NCBI RefSeq assembly: GCF_006438925.1
Contig: NZ_RCZA01000005.1
Span: 62,001-126,000, forward strand
Origin: Pseudomonas mandelii
GTDB taxonomy: Bacteria; Pseudomonadota; Gammaproteobacteria; Pseudomonadales; Pseudomonadaceae
Direction of reading: 5' to 3'
Length of the DNA stretch: 64,000 nt
Notes under the pieces: model-generated
Told to the model about the DNA's origin: nothing
Database searches by the model: none
Seen by the model: the letters and a program-made list of their open reading frames with translations, nothing else
Program-made: the position numbers and the translations under genes
Part shown: one piece after another, positions 55,491 through 64,000 of the stretch
Position numbering within the stretch: position 1 is the stretch's first letter
Layout: every line of letters starts with the position of its first letter

Positions 55491-57290
55491 ATGCCGTTAC
55501 GGACCCTTGAGACCTGGCCCCACGGCGCAGTCATGCTGGACGCAGAGCACACGCGTTTTGCCTTGTGGGCGCCAGATGCGTTTTACGTCAGTGTCGAACT
55601 GGAAGATGGACAGTCCTTGCCACTCCTGCCCCAGGCAGATGGCTGGTTCGTGATCAACACCCGCTGCCCCGCCGGCACGCGTTACCGCTACAACATCGAC
55701 GGTGAGCTGGAGGTGCCCGACCCGGCCTCCCGCGCACAGGCCGGCGATATTGACCGCCACAGCGTGGTGGTCGATCCGCTTGCGTATCAATGGCAACACA
55801 GCGCCTGGCTCGGGCGGCCGTGGAATGAGGCGGTGATCTACGAATTGCACGTCGGTGCGCTCGGCGGCTTCAGCGAAGTCGAGCAGCACCTGGTGCGCCT
55901 CGTGGAGCTGGGCATCAGCGCGATCGAATTGATGCCGCTGGCGCAATTCCCCGGTGATCGCAATTGGGGTTACGACGGGGTTCTGCCCTACGCGCCCCAA
56001 GCCTCCTACGGCACTCCCGAACAACTCAAACACCTGATCGACACCGCCCACGGCCATGGCCTGGCGGTGATTCTCGACGTGGTCTACAACCACTTCGGCC
56101 CGGACGGCAATTACCTGCATCGCTACGCCAAGGGCTTCTTCCGCGAAGACAAGCACACCCCCTGGGGTGCGGCCATCGACTTCCGGCGGCGCGAGGTGCG
56201 GGACTTCTTCATCGACAATGCGTTGATGTGGTTGCTGGAGTACCGCTTCGATGGTTTGCGCCTGGACGCGGTACACGCCATCGAAGATCCAGACTTTCTT
56301 CAGGAACTGGCGCAAAAGGTTCGCCAGCAAACCGATCCGGGCAGGCATGTGTGGCTGACCGTTGAGAACGAACACAACCAGGCCAGTCTGCTGGAAGAAG
56401 GCTTCGACGCGCAGTGGAACGACGACGGCCACAATGCCTTGCACGTGCTGCTGACCGGCGAAACCGACGCCTATTACGCCGACTACGCGCAAAACCCGAC
56501 TGAACAACTGGCTCGCTGCCTGAGCCAGGGTTTTGTGTTTCAGGGCCACGTGACCCGCCACGGTACAACCCGCGGTGAGCCCAGCGGTCACTTGCCGCCC
56601 AGTGCTTTCGTGCTGTTTCTGCAAAACCACGACCAGATCGGCAACCGCGCCTTGGGCGAACGATTGCATCAACTGGCCAACCCCGACGCGCTCAAGGCGG
56701 CCACCGCTTTACTGCTGTTGTCACCGATGATCCCGCTGATGTTCATGGGCGACGAGTTCGCCGCCGAGCAACCGTTCCTGTTCTTCACCAGCCATCACGG
56801 TGAACTCGCGGAGCTGGTGCGCGAGGGACGACGTAACGAGTTTGCCGCCTTCAGCGCGTTTGCTGATCCGCACAAACGCGAGCAGATTCCCGACCCGAAC
56901 GCGCGCCAGACCTTCGAGGCTTCACGCCCCGAGCTGACATCAACCCGACAGTCCGCCATGCACGACCTGTATCGCCAACTGTTGCAGATCCGCCATCAGC
57001 AGATCATTCCCCGCCTGCCCGGTGCTCAAGCACTGGGCGCCGAGGTGCTGGCCACAGGCGCAGTAACGGCGCGCTGGCGACTGGGCGATGGCAGTCAGCT
57101 GCGCATTGACCTGAACCTCAGCGACACACCTGTGGTCCACTCCCCACAGACCGACGCTTCGTTGTTGTTGTTCGAATACCCGCCACAGTCAGCCGGTCTG
57201 TTGGATCAGGGCACACTTGCCCCGTATTGCGCGTTAGTCAGCCTCACGGCCGCAGCCCCTTTGCTACCCCCGGATGGAGAGCGCCAATGA
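55491..57290 (+). CDS. treZ: Malto-oligosyltrehalose trehalohydrolase
   Basis: This 599-residue GH13 enzyme releases trehalose from malto-oligosyltrehalose made by TreY. It has an N-terminal CBM48/E-set domain (FALWAPDAFYVSVELEDG), then the barrel with DVVYNHFGPDGNYL, nucleophile D259 in DGLRLDAVHAIED, acid E292 in VENEHN, and LQNHDQIGNRALGERL. The last segments PMIPLMFMGDEFAAEQPFLFFTSHH are TreZ-like rather than branching-enzyme-like. Stop codon and malQ start overlap by 4 bases. Confidence 0.9.
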   Translation: MPLRTLETWPHGAVMLDAEHTRFALWAPDAFYVSVELEDGQSLPLLPQADGWFVINTRCPAGTRYRYNIDGELEVPDPASRAQAGDIDRHSVVVDPLAYQWQHSAWLGRPWNEAVIYELHVGALGGFSEVEQHLVRLVELGISAIELMPLAQFPGDRNWGYDGVLPYAPQASYGTPEQLKHLIDTAHGHGLAVILDVVYNHFGPDGNYLHRYAKGFFREDKHTPWGAAIDFRRREVRDFFIDNALMWLLEYRFDGLRLDAVHAIEDPDFLQELAQKVRQQTDPGRHVWLTVENEHNQASLLEEGFDAQWNDDGHNALHVLLTGETDAYYADYAQNPTEQLARCLSQGFVFQGHVTRHGTTRGEPSGHLPPSAFVLFLQNHDQIGNRALGERLHQLANPDALKAATALLLLSPMIPLMFMGDEFAAEQPFLFFTSHHGELAELVREGRRNEFAAFSAFADPHKREQIPDPNARQTFEASRPELTSTRQSAMHDLYRQLLQIRHQQIIPRLPGAQALGAEVLATGAVTARWRLGDGSQLRIDLNLSDTPVVHSPQTDASLLLFEYPPQSAGLLDQGTLAPYCALVSLTAAAPLLPPDGERQ

Positions 57291-59365
57291 GCGATGCGCA
57301 ACTGGAAATACTGGCCAGCCGAGCTGGCCTGGCAGTCGACTGGATCGACGCCAACGGCCGCCCACAGAAAGTCGCTCCATCAGTGCTACGCAACGTCCTC
57401 ACCGGACTCGGCCACCCGGCCGGCAGCGCTCAGGAAATCGACGCCAGCCTGCTGGAACTGCAACAGGTGCAACAGACCCGACACCTGCCGCCGCTGCTGA
57501 CCGCAGACTTCGGTGTCGGCCTCAGCCTGGCGCATTACTTTGAGCCCGAAACACCGTGCGAAATCCACCTTGAAGATGGCTCGCGACTTCATTTGAAACT
57601 GGATGCCGAGGCGATTCTCCCCGGCCTGATCCCGGTCGGTTATCAACACGTCAGCATCGACGGACAGGAATTTACGCTGGCCGTTGCACCGGCTCGCTGC
57701 TACAGCGTCGGCGATGCCGTCGACAGCCCGATTCCGCGCGCCTGGGGCCTGAGCGTGCAGCTGTACTCGTTGCGTCGTCCGGGTGATGGCGGTTTCGGCG
57801 ATACCCAGGCGCTGGAAGACCTTGCCCGAGTCGCCGGCGAACGCGGTGCCGAAGCGCTGGCGATCAGTCCGCTGCATGCAATGTTCGGCAGCGACACCCA
57901 GCGTTACAGCCCGTACTCGCCTTCCAGCCGTTTGTTTCTCAACAGCTTGTATGCCGCACCGGGCGCCATCCTGGGTGATCGAGCGTTGCGTACGGCGATT
58001 GATGCCACAGGCCTGGCGGCAGAACTCAAGCATCTTGAAGCCTCGCCGTTGATTGATTGGCCGGTAGCGGCCGAAGCCAAACATCGTCTGTTGCAGGCGT
58101 TGTACGAAGGCTTTGTGCAGGGCGAACACCCGTTGCATGCCGACTTCAGCAGCTTCCGCCACGCCGCTGGCGAAGCCCTGGAAAACCACTGCCGCTTTGA
58201 AGCCATTCAAGAAGCCCGCGCCGCCAAGGGTGAAAGTCTCGACTGGCGGCATTGGCCCGAGCAATGGCAAAACCCGCGCAGCGCGGCCCTCGCCGAATTC
58301 GCCGAAGAAAACGCCGGGCGCATCGGATTCTTTGCCTTCTGCCAATGGCTGATCACACGCTGCCTGGAACGCGCACAAACCGCCGCTCGCAGCGCCGGCA
58401 TGAGCATTGGCCTGATCGCCGATCTGGCGGTGGGTGCCGATGGCGGTGGCAGTCAGGCCTGGAGTCGTCAGGACGAATTGCTCGCCTCGCTGACCGTGGG
58501 TGCACCACCGGACATTCTCAACCGCACCGGTCAGGGCTGGGGGATTTCCGCGTTCTCTCCCGAAGGTCTGGTGCGCAACGGCTTTCGTGCATTCATCGAA
58601 ATGCTCCGCGCCAATTTTGCCCACGCCGGTGGCCTGCGCATCGATCACGTCATGGGCCTGCAACGGCTGTGGGTGATCCCCAATGACGCGTCACCCGCCG
58701 ACGGCGCCTACCTCTATTACCCGGTGGACGACCTGCTGCGTTTGCTGACCCTCGAGTCCCATCGTCATCAAGCCATCGTCCTCGGTGAAGACCTCGGCAC
58801 CGTAGCGGATGGTCTGCGAGAAAAGCTCATCGCCCGCTCGATCCTCGGCATGCGCGTGCTGCTGTTCGAACAGGACAACGCCCACTTCAAACCGATTCTC
58901 GACTGGCCGGACAACGCTCTCGCCACCACGAGCACCCATGACCTGCCGACGCTCAATGGGTGGTGGCATGGCCGCGATATCGACTGGAACGCCCGTCTGG
59001 GTCTGGTCGACGCCCCGGGTGAAATCGAATGGCGCCACCACCGTGAACGCGAGCGTGAAGGCCTGCGTCGGGTGTTGAGCGAGGACCCGCAGAACTTTCG
59101 CGAAGAGTCCCACGAAACCGATCAGGTGCTCGACGCCGCGATACGTTTCCTCGGTCATACCCGTGCGCCGCTGGTGTTGCTGCCGCTGGAAGATGCCCTG
59201 GGCATCGAGCAGCAAGCCAACTTGCCCGGCACCACCGACACACACCCCAACTGGTCCCGACGCCTGCCGGGCGACAGTGAAACCTTGCTCGATGACCCGG
59301 ACGCCGCCCGGCGCCTGGAACTGCTCGCCTGTGCGCGGCTTCAGGCGGCCGAGCGTGACCAATGA
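57287..59365 (+). CDS. malQ: 4-alpha-glucanotransferase (amylomaltase)
   Basis: This 692-residue GH77 enzyme transfers glucan chains between malto-oligosaccharides. The nucleophile is D453 in LRIDHVMGLQRLWVIP, the acid Glu is in VLGEDLGTV and the third Asp in TTSTHDLPTLNGWW. An N-terminal domain of about 140 residues, as in E. coli MalQ, precedes the barrel, which starts near WGLSVQLYSLRRPGDGGFGD. ATG at 57287 is in an ATGA overlap with treZ; the end overlaps treY by 4 bases. Its place between treZ and treY suggests it tunes chain length for TreY. Confidence 0.92.
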   Translation: MSDAQLEILASRAGLAVDWIDANGRPQKVAPSVLRNVLTGLGHPAGSAQEIDASLLELQQVQQTRHLPPLLTADFGVGLSLAHYFEPETPCEIHLEDGSRLHLKLDAEAILPGLIPVGYQHVSIDGQEFTLAVAPARCYSVGDAVDSPIPRAWGLSVQLYSLRRPGDGGFGDTQALEDLARVAGERGAEALAISPLHAMFGSDTQRYSPYSPSSRLFLNSLYAAPGAILGDRALRTAIDATGLAAELKHLEASPLIDWPVAAEAKHRLLQALYEGFVQGEHPLHADFSSFRHAAGEALENHCRFEAIQEARAAKGESLDWRHWPEQWQNPRSAALAEFAEENAGRIGFFAFCQWLITRCLERAQTAARSAGMSIGLIADLAVGADGGGSQAWSRQDELLASLTVGAPPDILNRTGQGWGISAFSPEGLVRNGFRAFIEMLRANFAHAGGLRIDHVMGLQRLWVIPNDASPADGAYLYYPVDDLLRLLTLESHRHQAIVLGEDLGTVADGLREKLIARSILGMRVLLFEQDNAHFKPILDWPDNALATTSTHDLPTLNGWWHGRDIDWNARLGLVDAPGEIEWRHHREREREGLRRVLSEDPQNFREESHETDQVLDAAIRFLGHTRAPLVLLPLEDALGIEQQANLPGTTDTHPNWSRRLPGDSETLLDDPDAARRLELLACARLQAAERDQ

Positions 59366-62145
59366 AGCAAACGCTTATCCAACCGCTACGGGCCACCCTG
59401 CGGCTGCAGTTCCATAAAGACTTCACGCTGGACGACGCGGTGCCGCTGGTGCCGTACTTCGCCAGCCTCGGCATCAGCCATGTGTATGCGTCACCGCTAC
59501 TGAGTGCTCGCGCCGGTTCCATGCATGGCTACGACGTGGTGGACCCGACCACGGTCAACCCGGAGCTGGGCGGCGAAGCGGCGCTGCGGCGTTTGGTCAG
59601 CGCATTGCGCAAGCTGAACATGGGACTGATCCTCGACGTCGTCTCCAACCACATGGCCGTCGGCGGTGACGATAATCCCTGGTGGCAGGATTTGCTGGAA
59701 TGGGGACGCCTGAGTCCTTACGGCGAGTTCTTCGATATCCAGTGGCATTCGCCCGACCCGTTGATGGAAGGCCAGTTGCTGTTGCCCTTCCTCGGCAGCG
59801 ACTACGGCATCGCCTTGCAGGACGGCACCCTGCCCCTGCGCTTCGATGCGCACAAGGGCGCGTTTTATGTCGAGCACTATGAGCATCACTTCCCGATCTG
59901 CCCGACCCATTACGGCGAACTGCTCAGAACCGATGACCCGCTGAGCGCCGAATCGCTCAAGTCGCTGGCAGACCGTTTCAGCACCTTGAGCTACCAGACC
60001 GACGCCCACAGTCTGGCGATGCCGCTTAAAACAGAGTTGCGTGAACTGGCCAGCGATCCGGCAATTCTGCAGGCCATCCAGCAAAACCTCAGCGCTTACG
60101 ACTCGCTCACCACCGAAGGTTTCCAGCGCCTGCACCAGTTGCTTGAACAGCAAAGCTATCGCCTGGCCAGTTGGCGCACGGCGGCAGATGACATCAACTG
60201 GCGGCGTTTTTTCGATATCAACGAACTGGGCGGCCTGCGGGTCGAACGCCCGGCCGTGTTCGAAGCCACCCACGCGAAAATCTTCGAGCTGGTTGCCGAA
60301 GGCCTGGTTGACGGTCTGCGCATCGACCACATCGACGGCCTCGCCGACCCTCGGGGTTACTGCCGCAAACTGCGGCGGCGTGTTGACAGCCTGTCGCCGG
60401 ATCGGCACCTGCCGATCTACGTCGAGAAGATCCTCGGCGAAGGTGAAACCCTGCACCGTGACTGGTCGGTGGATGGCACCACCGGTTACGAGTTCATGAA
60501 TCAGTTGTCGCTGCTGCAACACGCACCCGAAGGCGCCGACACTTTGGCCGAACTGTGGAATCGTTACAGCGAACGGCCCGTCGATTTCAATCAGGAAGCG
60601 CAACTGGCCCGCCAGCAGATCCTCAACGGCTCCCTCGCCGGAGACTTCGAAAGCGTCGCCCAGGCCCTGTTGCAAGTGGCACGGGACGACCTGATGACCC
60701 GCGACCTGACCCTGGGCGCGATTCGTCGGGCGTTGCAGGAACTGATCGTGCATTTCCCGGTGTACCGCACCTACATCAGCCCCCGTGGGCGGTCGGCTGA
60801 AGACGATGTGTTTTTCCAGCAAGCCATGGACGGTGCCAGGCAAACCCTCGGCGAGGCCGACTGGCCAGTGCTCGATTGCCTGGCCCGCTGGCTCGGTGGT
60901 GAATCATGGCGCAAACGCCCGTTGGGCCGGCCGCGCAAGATGCTCAAGCATGCCTGTGTGCGTTTTCAGCAACTGACTTCCCCGGCGGCGGCGAAGGCCG
61001 TGGAAGACACCGCGTTCTATCGCTCGGCGACATTGTTGTCGCGCAATGACGTGGGCTTCAGCACCGAACAGTTCAGCGCGCCGGTGGCCGATTTCCATGC
61101 GGCTTGCGTCAACCGTCTCGACGAGTTCCCCGATAATTTGCTGGCCACCGCGACCCACGACCACAAACGCGGCGAAGACACCCGCGCGCGCCTGGCGGTG
61201 CTGAGCGAGCGCAGTGCCTGGTACGCCGAGCAAGTCCCGCTCTGGCGGACCCTAGCCCGCCCCCTGCGCGACGACGACCAGATGCCGACTGCGGGCGATG
61301 AGTTGATCCTCTATCAAGCGATCCTCGGCAGCTGGCCGCTGGATTTGCGCAGTGACGATCAAGCAGCGCTGGAGAACTACACTCAACGGGTGTGGCAGTG
61401 GCAACAGAAAGCCTTGCGCGAAGCCAAGTTGCAAAGCAGCTGGAGCGCGCCGAACGAGGCTTACGAACAAGCGGTTCAGCAATTCCTGCAACGTCTGCTT
61501 CTGAGCCCCGAAGGTGAACTGCTACGCGTTGCCCTCAGCAAAGCAGCCAAGAGCATCGCCGTCCCCGGCGCACTCAATGGGTTGGCGCAAACCTTACTGC
61601 GCATGACCGTGCCGGGGGTGCCAGATCTTTATCAGGGCAACGAGTACTGGGACTTCTCGCTGGTCGATCCGGACAACCGCCGGCCGGTGGATTACGCCAG
61701 CCGTCAGCAATCGATGCAGACGCCATCGGCACTGCCCGAGCTGTTGGCTGACTGGCGGGACGGGCGCATTAAACAAGCGCTGATCGCTCAGGTGTTGAAC
61801 CTGCGGCTCGAGCACACCGAGCTGTTTCGGCGAGGGACGTATCAAGCCCTTGAAGTCGTCGGCAGCCAGGCTCACCGGGTGCTCGCATTTGCTCGCTCGC
61901 TGGAAGGAAAACACGCCATCGTGATCGTGCCGATACGCTGCGCCGAACTGCTGAAAAACAGTGCCGAACCCCGGATTGACGCGCCGCTGTGGGGCGATAC
62001 ACGGGTCAAATTACCGTTCACCGTCCCTGATGAAAATTTGAAGGGACTTTTTTCAAGCACAGCAGTCACACCCCAAAGGGAGCTGAACATCAGCGCCGCG
62101 CTAGGGGATTTCCCAATCAATGTTTTTATCCAAACTACCCCTTGA
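59362..62145 (+). CDS. treY: Malto-oligosyltrehalose synthase
   Basis: This 927-residue GH13 enzyme converts the reducing end of a maltodextrin into a trehalose unit (alpha-1,1 linkage). LRLQFHKDFTLDDAVPLVPYFASLGISHVYASPLLSARAGSMHGYDVVDPTTVNPELGG is diagnostic. The nucleophile is D322 in GLRIDHIDGLADP, the acid Glu lies in VEKILGEGE, and TATHDHKRGEDTRARL contains the third carboxylate. It overlaps malQ by 4 bases. With TreZ it makes trehalose from glucan without trehalose phosphate. Confidence 0.93.
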   Translation: MKQTLIQPLRATLRLQFHKDFTLDDAVPLVPYFASLGISHVYASPLLSARAGSMHGYDVVDPTTVNPELGGEAALRRLVSALRKLNMGLILDVVSNHMAVGGDDNPWWQDLLEWGRLSPYGEFFDIQWHSPDPLMEGQLLLPFLGSDYGIALQDGTLPLRFDAHKGAFYVEHYEHHFPICPTHYGELLRTDDPLSAESLKSLADRFSTLSYQTDAHSLAMPLKTELRELASDPAILQAIQQNLSAYDSLTTEGFQRLHQLLEQQSYRLASWRTAADDINWRRFFDINELGGLRVERPAVFEATHAKIFELVAEGLVDGLRIDHIDGLADPRGYCRKLRRRVDSLSPDRHLPIYVEKILGEGETLHRDWSVDGTTGYEFMNQLSLLQHAPEGADTLAELWNRYSERPVDFNQEAQLARQQILNGSLAGDFESVAQALLQVARDDLMTRDLTLGAIRRALQELIVHFPVYRTYISPRGRSAEDDVFFQQAMDGARQTLGEADWPVLDCLARWLGGESWRKRPLGRPRKMLKHACVRFQQLTSPAAAKAVEDTAFYRSATLLSRNDVGFSTEQFSAPVADFHAACVNRLDEFPDNLLATATHDHKRGEDTRARLAVLSERSAWYAEQVPLWRTLARPLRDDDQMPTAGDELILYQAILGSWPLDLRSDDQAALENYTQRVWQWQQKALREAKLQSSWSAPNEAYEQAVQQFLQRLLLSPEGELLRVALSKAAKSIAVPGALNGLAQTLLRMTVPGVPDLYQGNEYWDFSLVDPDNRRPVDYASRQQSMQTPSALPELLADWRDGRIKQALIAQVLNLRLEHTELFRRGTYQALEVVGSQAHRVLAFARSLEGKHAIVIVPIRCAELLKNSAEPRIDAPLWGDTRVKLPFTVPDENLKGLFSSTAVTPQRELNISAALGDFPINVFIQTTP

Positions 62146-62166
62146 GTTCAGTTCAGGAGCATTGCG

Positions 62167-62484
62167 ATGAGCACTAACGATAAACGCATCCGCGAATTCG
62201 CCTATCAGATCTGGGAATCGGAAGGAAAACCCGAGGGCCAGGACGCTCGCCACTGGGAGATGGCCCGCAAACTGGCTGAAGCCGAAGCCTTGGCACCGAG
62301 CAAATCGGCAAAAGCGGCTGGCAGCAAAACCGCCGGCACCAAGGCCCCTGCCAGCAAACCCAATGGCAAGGCGGCGGAGCCAAAAACCAAAGCCAAGCCC
62401 GCCGCTGCCTCCAAGGTCATCCCGCCGGGCGAAAAAGCCAACGAGAAAAAGCCTCGAGCAGCGCGTAAACCGCCCGCTGTCTGA
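62167..62484 (+). CDS. DUF2934 protein with Lys/Ala-rich tail
   Basis: This 105-residue protein has a DUF2934 domain (IREFAYQIWESEGKPEGQDARHWEMARKLAE, residues 8-38), then a low-complexity Lys/Ala/Pro tail of about 65 residues of histone-H1-like composition. No enzymatic motif is visible. The same gene lies between treY and glgX in P. aeruginosa, so its link with glucan/trehalose metabolism is conserved, but its role is unknown. It could bind nucleic acid or polyanions through the basic tail. Confidence 0.82.
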   Translation: MSTNDKRIREFAYQIWESEGKPEGQDARHWEMARKLAEAEALAPSKSAKAAGSKTAGTKAPASKPNGKAAEPKTKAKPAAASKVIPPGEKANEKKPRAARKPPAV

Positions 62485-62513
62485 CGCCTCTCACTTTTGT
62501 CCTGATTGACCTC

Positions 62514-62552
62514 GTGGCGAGCCTTCTCGCCACCGAGGGCTCGCTCGCCCTC
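62514..62552. other. Two tandem hairpins before glgX
   Basis: GTGGCGA-GCCTTC-TCGCCAC (62514-62533) and GAGGGC-TCGCTC-GCCCTC (62535-62552) are adjacent perfect hairpins, followed by a run of eight A. The A-run rather than a T-run argues against an intrinsic terminator on the plus strand. They could protect mRNA ends or act as a weak processing site. Confidence 0.4.
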
Positions 62553-62599
62553 AAAAAAAACCAGAGCCAAGAACTATCCCCCCCTTTGCAGGAGCACCA

Positions 62600-64000
<1,401 letters not shown>

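Noticed and set aside
53906..55552. 548-codon minus-strand open frame
   Set aside because: It is antisense to glgA, whose catalytic motifs are intact; the minus frame has no family motif.
59497..60843. 448-codon minus-strand open frame
   Set aside because: It is antisense to treY, with no ribosome site or domain.
62535..62560. Intrinsic terminator between the DUF2934 gene and glgX
   Set aside because: The hairpin is followed by a run of A, not T, on the plus strand, and glgX is downstream in the same direction.

Overview
The window looks like chromosome of a Pseudomonas of the P. fluorescens group. I infer this from GC-rich codon use, gene orders I know from pseudomonads (an arn operon with ugd; glgA-treZ-malQ-treY-DUF2934-glgX; sfnG/sfnB), and many paired REP sequences of the types typical of that group. 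I see no rRNA, tRNA or CRISPR. One orphan tyrosine recombinase is the only gene of mobile-element type.

Layout. 1-2137: the end of a histidine phosphatase, then a stand-alone lipid A aminoarabinose transferase (arnT copy 1). 2377-6059: a ferric-iron ABC transporter operon behind a possible Fur box. 6070-7083: the tyrosine recombinase, on the minus strand. 7397-17789: one tightly overlapping operon, arnB-C-A-D-T-E-F, ugd and a third GT-C type glycosyltransferase, which makes L-Ara4N and adds it to lipid A (polymyxin resistance). 17941-19417: a GNAT acetyltransferase and a LysR regulator whose 3' ends overlap.

19739-28386: a catabolic-looking block divergent from the LysR gene. It holds an argininosuccinate-lyase-like enzyme, a polar amino acid ABC transporter, two polysaccharide-deacetylase-fold hydrolases, an MmgE/PrpD protein and an MFS transporter. 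The substrate is unknown; I suggest an iminodisuccinate/EDDS-like aminopolycarboxylate or a cyclic imide. This is the best candidate for an undescribed system. 28546-29253: an HPP-family membrane protein. 29350-35154 (minus): an arginine/citrulline block with astA-like and ctlX genes, an Lrp regulator and a basic amino acid ABC transporter.

35706-45166: branched-chain acyl-CoA catabolism. A 3-hydroxyisobutyryl-CoA hydrolase plus acyl-CoA dehydrogenase pair (valine-like) is divergent from an acyl-CoA ligase, SDR, thiolase, acyl-CoA dehydrogenase and enoyl-CoA hydratase set (isoleucine-like) with an AraC regulator. 45278-46621: phosphatidylserine synthase PssA. 46839-47935: a TetR regulator with a palindromic operator and a DUF1348 protein. 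48054-51712: sulfone/sulfur scavenging (sfnG and sfnB, divergent, with sigma-54-like promoters) and a TauE/SafE permease. 51680-53329: nudC and a dienoyl-CoA isomerase-like crotonase. 53891-64000: the alpha-glucan/trehalose operon glgA, treZ, malQ, treY, DUF2934, glgX (cut by the window end).

Fourteen REP inverted-repeat pairs of three sequence types, plus one unrelated GC-rich inverted repeat, lie in the intergenic gaps between 17.8 and 50.8 kb. None lies in the arn or glg operons.
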